Assembly (NCBI GenBank): GCA_001314865.1
Contig: LJZR01000027.1
Coordinates: 1-64,000 of the forward strand
Origin: Phormidesmis priestleyi Ana
GTDB lineage: Bacteria; Cyanobacteriota; Cyanobacteriia; Phormidesmidales; Phormidesmidaceae
Direction: 5' to 3'
Length of the DNA stretch: 64,000 nucleotides
Of the stretch, positions 29,097 through 38,881 are shown piece by piece. The notes under the pieces are model-generated. The model was not told the DNA's origin. It saw only the letters and a list, made by a program, of their open reading frames with translations, and did no database searches. Within the stretch, counting starts at the first letter, position 1, and each line of letters opens with the position of its first letter. The position numbers and the translations under genes were made by a program.

Positions 29097-30692
29097 GTGA
29101 TTATTGCTTTTCCTCCTGATTTTTCCATGCCTCTTGTTCTACTTGCTTTATTTTTAGGTCTTATAACCTATTTGGTGATTAGCCGCAGCTTCACGAATAT
29201 GACCACGACGCCTATTTGGATGCTCTGGCTCGTGATGATGACCCCTGTGCTAGTGCTGACGCTATGGATGCTGATCAATGGAGATGAGCCGCCGCCGCCG
29301 ATTCTAATCTATGGCCTGTTGATTTTATGCCCATTGCTGTACGCGGTGATGATTTTAGTAGGTGCTTCTGCCAAGTCAGGGAATAAGCCACCTGCGGATA
29401 AGCCAGCGAAATCGTTGGTTGACAGCCCTCATGCCACGGCTGACAAGGCAGAGAACAAGGCTTCTAGCAAGCCCATCACCCGAGATGAAGAAACGCTGTT
29501 GCAGCGATGCTTTCCCTGGTCGATTTACTATCTGCAAGACATTGAATATCGTCCACAGGCGATGATTTGTAAAGGTAAGCTCAAAACCTCGCCGGGTGAA
29601 GCGTATCAGGCAGTGCAGGAGAATGTAGAGGGCAGCTTTGGCGATCGCTTCTTAGTGCTTTTGCAAGAAGGGCTCAACGGCAAGCCTTTTTTTGCGCTAG
29701 TGCCCAATCCCCAGTCTAAAAAGTTTCAAAACTCGTTGCCGCCTGCTACGGATGCGGTCTCTGAGTCTATGCGGGCGGTTCAGATCGCTCGTTTGAAAAA
29801 GCTCAATGATAAGTCTACGCTGACTCGCCCAGGACTTGCCCTCGCGCTGGCGATTACCACGCTAGTGACGACCACTTTTGCAGGCATTGCTTTTATTGGG
29901 GGTGTTGAAGATCCGCAAGCGCTAATGGCCGATCCAACGCTACTCCGACAAGGCTTTGCCTATGGTCTTTCGCTGATGTTTATTTTAGGTGTGCATGAGA
30001 GCGGCCACTATATTGCTACCCGCTATCACAAGCTCAAGTCTACGCTGCCGTACTTTATTCCCGTGCCGTTCTTTTTGGGGACGTTTGGTGCGTTCATTCA
30101 AATGCGATCGCCCATGCCCAATCGCCGTGCCCTATTTGATATTGGTATCGCTGGCCCGCTATCAGGCTTGGTGGTGAGCCTCCCAATTTTACTATGGGGT
30201 CTGGCGCACTCTACGGTCGTACCGCTGACAGAGGCTTCTGCTCTGTTTACTTTTGAGTCGGTCGATCCGAGTCGCTCAATATTGCTGCTGCTGATTAGTA
30301 AGCTAGCGCTAGGTAGTACGCTGCAAGCCGAGAGCGCCTTGAATTTGCATCCAGTTGCGATATCGGGCTGCTTAGGGTTAATTGTGACTGCCCTGAACCT
30401 CATGCCTGTAGGCCAGCTAGACGGCGGCCATATTGTCCACGCGATGTACGGTCAGCGAACAGCGGCGGTTGTGAGTCAGGTGGCTCGCTTTTTAATGCTA
30501 ATTTTATCGTTTGTGTATGACGAGTTCTTTTTATGGGCGATATTGCTGTTGTTTATCCCTTCTGACGAGCCTGCGCTCAATGATGTCAGTGAGCTAAATG
30601 GACCGCGCGACTTTTTAGGTTTGCTGTCTTTGGCACTACTCGTTCTCATTATTCTGCCAGCGCCACCCTCCTGGGCCGCAATGATTCTGTAG
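29097..30692 (+). CDS. Site-2 protease (M50, EGY-like) membrane protein
   Basis: GVHESGHYIATRYHKLKSTLPYFIPVPFFLGTFGAFIQM; NLMPVGQLDGGHIVHAM. Confidence 0.92.
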   Translation: MIIAFPPDFSMPLVLLALFLGLITYLVISRSFTNMTTTPIWMLWLVMMTPVLVLTLWMLINGDEPPPPILIYGLLILCPLLYAVMILVGASAKSGNKPPADKPAKSLVDSPHATADKAENKASSKPITRDEETLLQRCFPWSIYYLQDIEYRPQAMICKGKLKTSPGEAYQAVQENVEGSFGDRFLVLLQEGLNGKPFFALVPNPQSKKFQNSLPPATDAVSESMRAVQIARLKKLNDKSTLTRPGLALALAITTLVTTTFAGIAFIGGVEDPQALMADPTLLRQGFAYGLSLMFILGVHESGHYIATRYHKLKSTLPYFIPVPFFLGTFGAFIQMRSPMPNRRALFDIGIAGPLSGLVVSLPILLWGLAHSTVVPLTEASALFTFESVDPSRSILLLLISKLALGSTLQAESALNLHPVAISGCLGLIVTALNLMPVGQLDGGHIVHAMYGQRTAAVVSQVARFLMLILSFVYDEFFLWAILLLFIPSDEPALNDVSELNGPRDFLGLLSLALLVLIILPAPPSWAAMIL

Positions 30693-30765
30693 TGATGATT
30701 TTGCTGCGGTGCTTCTGTCGTAAAGGGTGTTTAGGGTGCAACGTGTTGAGGTTTAAGGTAAAGCC

Positions 30766-30813
30766 AAAGTAAGACCTAAAGTAAGACCTAAAGTAAGACC
30801 TAAAGTAAAGCCC
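30766..30813. repeat. 3-4 x 12-bp tandem repeat aaagtaagacct
   Basis: 30766, 30778, 30790 identical, then a degenerate unit. Confidence 0.93.
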
Positions 30814-30845
30814 AAAACTGGAACTTATCAGGAGGAAGTGAGTTA

Positions 30846-31283
30846 ATGTCTCAAGATGTCGCCCAGTGGCTCGGTGAAATACAGTCGCTTCAACGTCAGG
30901 TGGCTGAGCTTAAAAGCGCCAGAGATGTGGCCTACGCCAGTGCCGATAATCTTCGTAGCCTGTATGAAACAGAGGCCAGACAGCGTCAAAGAGATCTGAT
31001 GAACTCTCAAAAAACGATTGCTCGCCTGCAAAAAGATTTAGAGATGTTGCAAGCACCTCAGGATGAAAATTCTGAACGGTTGAGCGCAGAGATTATGAGT
31101 ATTCAAAGCGATCGCTCAGTTGAACGGCTACAGGCTGAACTCATTGCCGCCAAAAAGCAGTGTGAACAGCTTAAAAGTCGGCTCAGCGCAGAACAAGCAG
31201 AACATGCCCAGACGCGAGAAAGTCTGACCGCCGCTTTGGGGGATGTGGTTGATTTACTGGCGAAAGAGCGAAGTGCTGGCTAG
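30846..31283 (+). CDS. Coiled-coil hypothetical protein
   Basis: RBS-like aggaggaagtg upstream; Glu/Gln/Lys-rich heptad-like sequence. Confidence 0.75.
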   Translation: MSQDVAQWLGEIQSLQRQVAELKSARDVAYASADNLRSLYETEARQRQRDLMNSQKTIARLQKDLEMLQAPQDENSERLSAEIMSIQSDRSVERLQAELIAAKKQCEQLKSRLSAEQAEHAQTRESLTAALGDVVDLLAKERSAG

Positions 31284-31287
31284 AATT

Positions 31288-31327
31288 CTCTAAAACTCTC
31301 TAAAACTCTCTAAAGCTCTCTAAAATC
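31288..31327. repeat. 4 x 10-bp tandem repeat ctctaaaact spanning the thrC stop codon
   Basis: 31288, 31298, 31308, 31318; thrC TAG lies at 31320-31322. Confidence 0.92.
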
Positions 31328-32495
31328 CCATTGCTTTTGCCAAACTAGCTGCATCGGACTTTAGCCCCGACTTAAACTGGTTGCCGCTGCGTTTAATTGC
31401 CACTTCAGGATCTTTCAATCCGTTGCCTGTGAGAATGCATACAATTCTCGCTCCGGCAGGCACTTGGTCTTTAACCTGTAGCAGTCCGGCTACCGAGGCA
31501 GCGCTAGCAGGCTCACAGAAAATGCCTTCTTCAGAGGCCAAAATACTGTAGGCACGGGCGATTTCGTCATCGGTCACTGCTTTGAATGTACCACCGCTTT
31601 CGTCGCGAGCCGCGATCGCCTGGTTCCAGCTCGCCGGATTGCCGATGCGAATAGCTGTGGCAAAGGTATCGGGCGACTCAATGGGGTGACCCATCACCAA
31701 TGGCGCTGCGCCTGCCGCCTGAAAGCCCATCATTTGAGGGAGCTGCGTGCTTTTGCCTGCCTGCTTGTATTCCTGAAAGCCCTTCCAATAGGCGGTAATG
31801 TTACCGGCATTACCCACCGGAATGCATAGCCAGTCAGGCGCATCGCCTAGCGCATCTACCAGCTCAAACGCGCCGGTTTTTTGCCCCTCAATACGGTACG
31901 GATTGACTGAATTAACTAGGTTGATAGGGTACTGGTCGGCAACGGCTCGTACAGCGGTCAATGCCTGATCGAAGTTGCCCTTAATCGCCAAAATTTCTGC
32001 TCCGTACAGAAGCGCCTGGGCCAGCTTACCCATGGCCACATAGCCGTCAGGGATCACGACGTAGGCACGTAAGCCACCCCGTCTAGCGTAGGCGGCAGCG
32101 GCAGCTGAGGTATTGCCGGTGCTAGCGCAGATGACGGCCTTGGCGCCCGCTTCTTTGGCTTTGGTGACCGCCATGGTCATCCCCCGGTCTTTAAAGCTGC
32201 CGGTGGGGTTGAGGCCATCGTACTTGATGAAAACCTGAACAGATTTGCCAATGCGACTGGCGATAGAAGGGACTGGAATGAGCGGTGTGTTGCCCTCATG
32301 TAGGGTCACAACTGGAGTGGAATCGCTAACGGGGAGGTACTGACGGTAGGTTTCAATCACGCCTGGCCAACCCATATGCAGGGGGGGCACGGGGGATGAA
32401 TTGATAGCGTTTGAAGGATGGGTTTTATCGAGGCTTAAAGTCACAATATTTTCCAAGTACCAAATTTTCCAAGTGCCAAATTTTCCAAGTGCCAA
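31320..32495 (-). CDS. thrC: Threonine synthase (true start probably downstream of the repeat-encoded N-terminus [16 protein letters not shown])
   Basis: [48 protein letters not shown]. Confidence 0.93.
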   Translation of the reverse strand: MALGKFGTWKIWYLENIVTLSLDKTHPSNAINSSPVPPLHMGWPGVIETYRQYLPVSDSTPVVTLHEGNTPLIPVPSIASRIGKSVQVFIKYDGLNPTGSFKDRGMTMAVTKAKEAGAKAVICASTGNTSAAAAAYARRGGLRAYVVIPDGYVAMGKLAQALLYGAEILAIKGNFDQALTAVRAVADQYPINLVNSVNPYRIEGQKTGAFELVDALGDAPDWLCIPVGNAGNITAYWKGFQEYKQAGKSTQLPQMMGFQAAGAAPLVMGHPIESPDTFATAIRIGNPASWNQAIAARDESGGTFKAVTDDEIARAYSILASEEGIFCEPASAASVAGLLQVKDQVPAGARIVCILTGNGLKDPEVAIKRSGNQFKSGLKSDAASLAKAMGF

Positions 32496-32496
32496 A
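32449..32496. repeat. 3 x 16-bp tandem repeat ttttccaagtgccaaa at the thrC 5' end
   Basis: 32449-32464, 32465-32480, 32481-32496. Confidence 0.95.
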
Positions 32497-32720
32497 TTTG
32501 TAAAAAAGACAGTGGTATCTCTGTGGATATTTATGCCGACGGGAGTACCTTGGCATAGTCCTTCAAGTTTACCTTGGCGCTATCTGCCCATCGGCACAAC
32601 TCTACAAAATTGACGACTCAGTAAAATTGACCACTTGGTAAATTGCCACAGCTTAGAGGCGAGTAGGAATTATTGCCTGGCTAATATCAAGTTGACACTT
32701 AGGTGACAATTTCCTTAAAG

Positions 32721-32747
32721 TTTGATTAAGTATATATGCTTATCAAA
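32721..32747. promoter_or_regulatory. AT-rich inverted repeat in the ~500 bp intergenic region upstream of 33125
   Basis: TTTGATtAAG-tatatatg-CTTATCAAA, 9-bp arms with one bulged base. Confidence 0.45.
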
Positions 32748-33064
32748 CATATAAAATATGCTTGATGAGCTTTGAGAAGCGTTTGAAATGCTTGGTTGCA
32801 TGGCGTTTCTTTGTTCTGTCAGCTTGTCTGGGCTGATTGGCTGATTGGTTGAGAGGTGGTGTTTAGAAGGCGTTCAGACTTGGTGCATTGCTGTGTACTG
32901 AGGCTAGCGCAGGTATCACTTACAACGATTAGTTTTCGGTGTGCCTGGATGGCTTTAATGAAGATAGGCCACTAGACTAACCTGATGAGTTGCTAGCTGC
33001 TTATTGGGTAACAGGTTTGGGGGATAGTTTACCTGTCGTTCAATCGCTGTTGAGTTGTTTCCTT

Positions 33065-33105
33065 TAGCCAAAAATCTCTAGCCAAAAATCTCTAGCCAAA
33101 AAACG
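33065..33105. repeat. 2.7 x 14-bp tandem repeat tagccaaaaatctc
   Basis: 33065-33078, 33079-33092, partial at 33093. Confidence 0.92.
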
Positions 33106-33124
33106 TATCTATCAGTTGTTGTGA

Positions 33125-33451
33125 GTGAGTATGACTATGCCTGTAATGGAACACGCGCCTACTGCGGTAGCCCATCGTTCGGTCAATAAAAAAACAGTCG
33201 CAGGTTTAGATAGCGCTATTAGCCGCCGTGACAGCAGCTTGCAAAATGGCGGTCTTGAGAGGACGCGTTCTAGTCAATCGGCCAATCAGGACAAAGAAGG
33301 CAAAGAATTATGCTCGCTTGGGTCAAAACCTTCTCCCTATCAGCCTGACCATCAGGTTGAGTTGCTACACTTACAGGCTGAGGTCGATGCGCTGCTAATT
33401 AAGCTACGAACTAAGAGCCAAAAGTCCTTGAGCGCAGAGATTGGGCTGTAG
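33125..33451 (+). CDS. Hypothetical protein
   Basis: 108-aa ORF; no recognised domain. Confidence 0.4.
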   Translation: MSMTMPVMEHAPTAVAHRSVNKKTVAGLDSAISRRDSSLQNGGLERTRSSQSANQDKEGKELCSLGSKPSPYQPDHQVELLHLQAEVDALLIKLRTKSQKSLSAEIGL

Positions 33452-33581
33452 CGACTTCTAATTTTCTGTTAAGAATTGGGCCTGATGCCACCTGAGATGT
33501 TTTGATCCACTTATCTTATGGAAGAGGTTTGTAGATACTGGCAGATCTATGCTTTATGAGCAGCGGTTCTCAAGACAGTGA

Positions 33582-34118
33582 GTGAGTATGGGTGAGTTAA
33601 AACAGTCGGACAAGTCGTCGGGTCAACCGTTGAATAAGCCGTTGAACAAGCCGTTGAACTTTGATGAGACGTATCGATGTCCGGCTTGTGGGAGCGGTGA
33701 GCTGAGTGCGATCGCCATGATGGATGTATTTGCCTGCGACTTTTGCCGTCACATGTTTACTGCCAACTTGTCAGCGCAGTCTGTGCATCTTGCCGATAGT
33801 ATTCAACCCATGTCGTGGCAATGGAATGGTTGGCAGTGGCGAACCGCTCAGCAAACTGATATGGCCGCCGCCTTAGTGTGGGCCTTCGCGGGCGTTTTGG
33901 CCGTGACGCCAGTGGTTTTGATTGCCGTGTCTAACTATATTTTTCCACCGCTAGAAGGCTCTAACTTTCCGCTGATGTGGACAGGCTTGACGCTTGTTAG
34001 CCACAGCCTGATGTCGGGCTGGCTACTCGCTGAGTACCATCGTTGGCCCTGGTATGTGGGCGGGCGCATTCGATTTCAGCGTTGGCGTGAGCGTTGGCTG
34101 ACGCAGGAGATAGCTTGA
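33582..34118 (+). CDS. Zinc-ribbon membrane protein, hypothetical (N-terminal LNKP repeats)
   Basis: YRCPACGSGELSAIAMMDVFACDFCRHMF; TM segments; start uncertain because of the 12-bp repeat. Confidence 0.7.
   Translation: MSMGELKQSDKSSGQPLNKPLNKPLNFDETYRCPACGSGELSAIAMMDVFACDFCRHMFTANLSAQSVHLADSIQPMSWQWNGWQWRTAQQTDMAAALVWAFAGVLAVTPVVLIAVSNYIFPPLEGSNFPLMWTGLTLVSHSLMSGWLLAEYHRWPWYVGGRIRFQRWRERWLTQEIA
33627..33662. repeat. 3 x 12-bp in-frame tandem repeat ccgttgaa[t/c]aag
   Basis: Encodes PLNKPLNKPLNF. Confidence 0.9.
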
Positions 34119-34141
34119 TGGTGAGGTGGCTAGAGAACTGG

Positions 34142-34218
34142 CTGGCGAGACGAACTGGCGAAACTGGCCCGCGAGACGGGCTAGCGAGACGGACTAACGA
34201 GACGGACTAATGAGATAG
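34142..34218. repeat. Degenerate 13-bp repeats (ctagcgagacgga)
   Basis: 34181-34193, 34194-34206 and diverged flanking units. Confidence 0.85.
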
Positions 34219-34227
34219 ATCGAAAGT

Positions 34228-35010
34228 CTATAGCTGCCTTTCTTGCGCTAACATTCTCCGATACGATATCCAGCCTACACCCACCATTAGGACGGCAAAG
34301 ACCAATAAAAACCAAAAGTGATGGCCGTTTTCTTGAAAAGATTGGTCGGTGCTTAGCAGGGCGTTACTCAGCGCTTCGGTCATGTGATAAATCGGGTTGA
34401 ACTTGGCGATTTCTAGTAGTGAGTCAGGAAATAAGGAAATTGGTAAGAAGGCTCCGCCAAGGACCATCAGCGGAACCCCAAAAGCCGCAATGAGGGCGCT
34501 GACATCTTCGGTGCGACGCGCGAACTGAGTGCCCAGCATGAACCCTAGACCCACATAGGCCAGTATGCTTAGCAAAATGATAAGGATTGCTAGAAGCCAC
34601 GAGGCATTTGGGAAAGTGGCCCCAGCGAAGGTTGCGATCGCAAAAATCACCAGCGTTTGCCCCAACCCAATCACGCTATGGGCCAAAAAAATACCTAAAA
34701 AATAGGACACACCGCTCAGCGGTGATAGAAATAAGCGCTTTAGAGTCTGCTGTTCTCGCTCTGAAACAACCGTTGCAACACCACCGCCCAAACAGCTAAA
34801 AAACAAGGCTGCACCGACAAGCGTTGGCGGCGCGGCGACTTCAAATGCTTGGCGCACCGTCGTATCTACACGCTCAGCAGTAATCAGCCCATTGAGTGCC
34901 AAAATCAACGCTGGAAACATCATCCAAGAAATGAGGCTCCGTCTACGTCTAAATAGCTCTGTCAAAATACGTTGAGCCACTGCCCAGCTTTCGCGCCAGT
35001 ATTTCTTCAT
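34228..35010 (-). CDS. ABC-2 type transporter permease
   Basis: MMFPALILALNGLITAERV, VVSEREQQTLKRLFLSPLSGVSYFLGIFLAHS. Confidence 0.88.
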   Translation of the reverse strand: MKKYWRESWAVAQRILTELFRRRRSLISWMMFPALILALNGLITAERVDTTVRQAFEVAAPPTLVGAALFFSCLGGGVATVVSEREQQTLKRLFLSPLSGVSYFLGIFLAHSVIGLGQTLVIFAIATFAGATFPNASWLLAILIILLSILAYVGLGFMLGTQFARRTEDVSALIAAFGVPLMVLGGAFLPISLFPDSLLEIAKFNPIYHMTEALSNALLSTDQSFQENGHHFWFLLVFAVLMVGVGWISYRRMLAQERQL

Positions 35011-35040
35011 ATAAGGAGTAAGGCCGCCTTTGGGCCATTT

Positions 35041-35079
35041 TTTTTGACTTAGATTTTTGACTTAGATTTTTGACTTAGG
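35041..35079. repeat. 3 x 13-bp tandem repeat tttttgacttaga
   Basis: 35041-35053, 35054-35066, 35067-35079. Confidence 0.95.
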
Positions 35080-35165
35080 ATTTCTGAGATTTATAATTCG
35101 CATCCTAGCCCCGCCACTAGCCAGCGCATTATAAACTTGAGAAAGCTCTTTATTCGTAGATTCTT

Positions 35166-35840
35166 ATGACGCTTCTCTGTCAGAGTTGGAGTTGTCAGCT
35201 GTTGCCTCTCTGGCTTTTCGCTCGCCAGTCTGAGATTCGCCAGTCTGAGATTTGCCAGTCTAAGATTTGCCAGTTTGGGATTCGCCAGGTTTGGGCTATT
35301 TGCTTGAGCCTGCTATTGAGCCTAGCGGCTGTATGTTTTTTTTCACAACCAGCGGCCTATGCCATGGGCGGAACGCAGCCTGAAATCGGTCAGCCTGCAC
35401 CGACCTTTACCTTGCTCAGCAGCAGCGAATCAGGCGAGATCTCCCTATCCGACTATGCCGGTAAATGGGTCGTACTTTACTTTTACCCTCGCGACTTTAC
35501 ATCCGGCTGCACCCTAGAAGCACAGCGTTTTCAGCGAGACTTGCCCGAATATCAGGCCCGTAATGCCCAAGTACTGGGCGTCAGCGCAGATGATGTAGAC
35601 TCCCACCTAGAATTTTGTGACGCAGAGTCTTTGGTCTTTCCTTTGCTATCAGACTCTGAGGGTAAGGTCAGTCAAGCCTATGGATCTTGGATGAAGCCGA
35701 TGTCTATGCGTCATACCTACTTAATTGACCCCGAAGGCATACTCAAAGCGCAATTTTTAGGCGTGCGTCCAGCCATTCACAGCCAGGAGGTATTAGCCCG
35801 ATTAGATGAGCTGCAAGTAGATGAACTGCAAGCGAGCTAA
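35166..35840 (+). CDS. Peroxiredoxin (Bcp/PrxQ family) with signal peptide; start uncertain
   Basis: PEIGQPAPTFTLLSSSESGEISLSDYAGKWVVLYFYPRDFTSGCTLEAQRFQ. Confidence 0.9.
   Translation: MTLLCQSWSCQLLPLWLFARQSEIRQSEICQSKICQFGIRQVWAICLSLLLSLAAVCFFSQPAAYAMGGTQPEIGQPAPTFTLLSSSESGEISLSDYAGKWVVLYFYPRDFTSGCTLEAQRFQRDLPEYQARNAQVLGVSADDVDSHLEFCDAESLVFPLLSDSEGKVSQAYGSWMKPMSMRHTYLIDPEGILKAQFLGVRPAIHSQEVLARLDELQVDELQAS
35223..35294. repeat. 4.7 x 15-bp in-frame repeat cgccagtctgagatt, N-terminal to the peroxiredoxin signal peptide
   Basis: Encodes RQSEI/RQSEI/CQSKI/CQFGI/RQVWA. Confidence 0.95.
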
Positions 35841-35976
35841 TGCCAAGTAACCGACGCTAACATAACTAGCGCTAATATAAATGGGCTATAACCGGTTCGG
35901 CCAAGCTTGTTTTGCTAGGCAGCACAAGCGCTAAACTAGACTTAACTGGAAATACACCCATACAGGAGAGATTGCA

Positions 35977-36216
35977 ATGTCAACCTTGGCTTTGACTGAA
36001 CCCAACGTAGAGAAAATATTAGATGAGCTACGTCCTTATCTGCTAGCCGATGGCGGTAATGTAGAACTAGTTGAGCTAGATGGCCCTATTGTAAAGTTAC
36101 GTTTGAACGGTGCTTGTGGTAGCTGCCCAAGCTCGGCCATGACTTTGAGAATGGGCATTGAGCGCCGCCTGCGTGAGTTCATTCCTGAGATTGCTGAAAT
36201 CCAGCAGGTCGTGTAG
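35977..36216 (+). CDS. NifU-like Fe-S scaffold (Nfu)
   Basis: [57 protein letters not shown]. Confidence 0.95.
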   Translation: MSTLALTEPNVEKILDELRPYLLADGGNVELVELDGPIVKLRLNGACGSCPSSAMTLRMGIERRLREFIPEIAEIQQVV

Positions 36217-36288
36217 TTTGCCGATAGTTCGCAGACCTAGCCAACGTAGGCCTAGCCAATTGGTGTTGACGCATTCGTAAACAAAACA

Positions 36289-36325
36289 AAAGGGGCGGCA
36301 AGACATTGATCTTGACCGTCCCTTT
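36289..36325. terminator. Long hairpin between nfu and serS
   Basis: AAAGGGGCGGCAAGA-cattga-TCTTG(A)CCGTCCCTTT, ~15-bp stem with one bulge. Confidence 0.7.
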
Positions 36326-36365
36326 GACTGTTACCCTGCTTAGGAATTGTAAGGAAATTAAGACC

Positions 36366-37652
36366 GTGCTGGATATTAAGCTCATTCGCAATCAAACTGC
36401 TCAGGTTCAAGCGGCCTTAGGTAAACGAGGCCTATATGATTTGCAGCCGTTGCTGGATTTAGATGATAAGCAGCGAGAAATTGAGAAAAAACGCTCTGAA
36501 TTGCAGGCTCAGAGCAATGAAACGGGCAAAGCGGTCGGGCAAAAAATTCGGGAAGGGGCCGATCCGAATGGCGAGGAAGTAAAGGCGCTTCGAGAAGAGG
36601 GCAACCGGGTCAAGCAGGAAATTGGTGCCTTAGAGCCGCAAGAGCGTGAGCTGAATGCGCAGATTGAAGAGATTTTGTTGACGCTGCCTAACTTACCAAG
36701 CGACTCGACGCCTGTGGGCAAAAGCGAGGACGAAAATGTAGAGGTTCGGCGCTGGGGCGATGAGCTAATTCCCTCCTCAGCTGGTCGGTTACCTCACTAC
36801 GAAATTGGTGAAAAGCTTGGGATTATGAGCTTTGAGCGCTCTGTAAAAATTGCTCAAAGCAGGTTTGTCACGCTGATAGGCGCAGGTGCAGCGCTAGAAA
36901 GGGCGTTAATTTCTTTTATGCTGGCGCGCCATACGCACGAAGGGTATACCGAGATATTACCCCCCATTTTGGTGAATTCCGATTCTATGCAGGGTTCGGG
37001 GCAGCTGCCTAAGTTTGCCGAAGATGGGTTTAAGTGCGATAGAGATGACCTTTGGCTTACACCTACTGCTGAAGTCCCGCTTACGAACTATCATCGCGAC
37101 GAGGTTTTGACGGACGATCAGCTGCCGATTAACTACTGCGCTTACACTCCCTGCTTTCGTCGCGAGGCCGGGAGCTATGGTCGCGATACCCGTGGATTGA
37201 TTCGGCTGCACCAGTTCAACAAGGTCGAGATGTACAAGTTTGTTCATCCTGACAGCTCCTTTGCTGAGCTCGAAGCACTCACAGCTGATGCCGAAGACAT
37301 TTTGCAGCAGCTAAAGTTGCCTTATCGAGTGATAGAACTCTGTACGGGTGACTTAGGTTTTGGCTCGGCTAAAACTTACGATTTGGAGGTTTGGCTCCCG
37401 TCGGCTGAGAAATATCGAGAAATTTCTAGCTGTTCAAACTGCGTAGATTTTCAGGGCCGCCGTGCCAATATCCGATTCAAAGAGTCTGGTAAAAAAGGAA
37501 CTCAGTATGTTCATACGCTGAACGGATCAGGGTTGGCGGTAGGCCGTACTATGGCTGCCATTTTAGAGAACTATCAGCAGCCAGATGGCAGCGTTAAAGT
37601 GCCTGATGTGCTGCAAAAGTACATGGGTACAGATACTATCCGGGCGACTTGA
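36366..37652 (+). CDS. serS: Seryl-tRNA synthetase (GTG start 36366)
   Basis: [10 protein letters not shown] start; class II motifs [44 protein letters not shown]. Confidence 0.96.
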   Translation: MLDIKLIRNQTAQVQAALGKRGLYDLQPLLDLDDKQREIEKKRSELQAQSNETGKAVGQKIREGADPNGEEVKALREEGNRVKQEIGALEPQERELNAQIEEILLTLPNLPSDSTPVGKSEDENVEVRRWGDELIPSSAGRLPHYEIGEKLGIMSFERSVKIAQSRFVTLIGAGAALERALISFMLARHTHEGYTEILPPILVNSDSMQGSGQLPKFAEDGFKCDRDDLWLTPTAEVPLTNYHRDEVLTDDQLPINYCAYTPCFRREAGSYGRDTRGLIRLHQFNKVEMYKFVHPDSSFAELEALTADAEDILQQLKLPYRVIELCTGDLGFGSAKTYDLEVWLPSAEKYREISSCSNCVDFQGRRANIRFKESGKKGTQYVHTLNGSGLAVGRTMAAILENYQQPDGSVKVPDVLQKYMGTDTIRAT

Positions 37653-37792
37653 TCTCTTTGGATCGCCTCATTTAGCTATAAACGCGCTAAATTCTCCGGG
37701 TGGCCCTGTACGGTAACCCTGTGTCATCTGGCTGACACATTCGCCTTACTCGACCTGTACAATAACAAAAGTTAACTTAACGCAGCGCTTCT

Positions 37793-38881
37793 ATGACCGT
37801 ACTGGCCGTAATTGGGGTTTTGGCCCTTCTCATTTTTGTACACGAGCTAGGCCACTTTATGGCAGCGCGTTTGCAGGGTATCCATGTCAACAGATTTTCG
37901 ATTGGCTTTGGCCCCATTTTATGGAAGTTTCAAGGACCGCAAACGGAGTATGCACTGCGGGCAATTCCCCTGGGTGGCTTTGTGGGTTTCCCCGATGAAG
38001 ATCCAGAAAGTGCAATTCCGGCTAATGATCCTGACCTGTTGAGCAACCGGCCAGTACTTGATCGGGCGATTGTCATTAGCGCTGGCGTGATCGCCAATAT
38101 GATATTTGCCTATTTGGTGTTTGTGGTGCAGTTTGGCAGTATTGGCGTGCCCGATGCTTTTGTGCTTAAGCCGGGTGTGTTTATTCCTGAAGTGCTGCCT
38201 GATACGCCAGCCTCTGTTGCGGGTGTCAAGGCGGGAGATGTAATTGTTGCGGCTAACAATGAGCGATTGAGCGATCGCGAAACCGTACAAAACGATCTCA
38301 TCAAAATTATTCAGGCGAGCCGCACCAATCCAGTTGACCTCACTATTCAGCGGTTTGATCAAGAAATAGATATTTCGGTTACGCCTGAAATTAACCCAGA
38401 GGGGAATGCCGTAATTGGCGTTAAGCTGATTCCGAATGGTTCGGTGACTTATCGTCGTCCTACTGGCCCAGTGGAGGTGCTTACAGAAGCCGCCCGCGAG
38501 TTTCAAGAGAAAACTCAGCTAGTGGCCAACGGCATGTTTGCTTTGTTGACCAACTTTTCTTCCATGGCCGATCAGGTTGGCAGCCCAGTTAAAATTGTTG
38601 AACAGGGGGCTGGCCTTGCCAAAACAGATGGCAGAAGCCTGTTTCCTTTCGCCGCGATCATTAGCATCAACTTGGCGATTATCAATATTTTGCCGCTACC
38701 TGCATTAGATGGTGGCCAGCTTGCTTTTTTGCTCATTGAGGCTTTGCGGGGTAAGCCCTTGCCTACTCGCCTGCAAGAGTCAGTCATGCAGACAGGCATT
38801 TTTCTTTTGTTGGGGCTGGGTGTTTTTCTGATTATTCGTGACACCACTCAACTGGAAGTTTTACAAAATCTGAGACAGTGA
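37793..38881 (+). CDS. rseP: RIP metalloprotease RseP (M50)
   Basis: HELGHFMAARLQGIHVNRFSIGFGP; PDZ; INILPLPALDGGQLAFLLIEALRG. Confidence 0.95.
   Translation: MTVLAVIGVLALLIFVHELGHFMAARLQGIHVNRFSIGFGPILWKFQGPQTEYALRAIPLGGFVGFPDEDPESAIPANDPDLLSNRPVLDRAIVISAGVIANMIFAYLVFVVQFGSIGVPDAFVLKPGVFIPEVLPDTPASVAGVKAGDVIVAANNERLSDRETVQNDLIKIIQASRTNPVDLTIQRFDQEIDISVTPEINPEGNAVIGVKLIPNGSVTYRRPTGPVEVLTEAAREFQEKTQLVANGMFALLTNFSSMADQVGSPVKIVEQGAGLAKTDGRSLFPFAAIISINLAIINILPLPALDGGQLAFLLIEALRGKPLPTRLQESVMQTGIFLLLGLGVFLIIRDTTQLEVLQNLRQ

Noticed and set aside
37919-38506. 195-aa minus-strand ORF within rseP
   Set aside because: Shadow ORF opposite a well-conserved protease gene.
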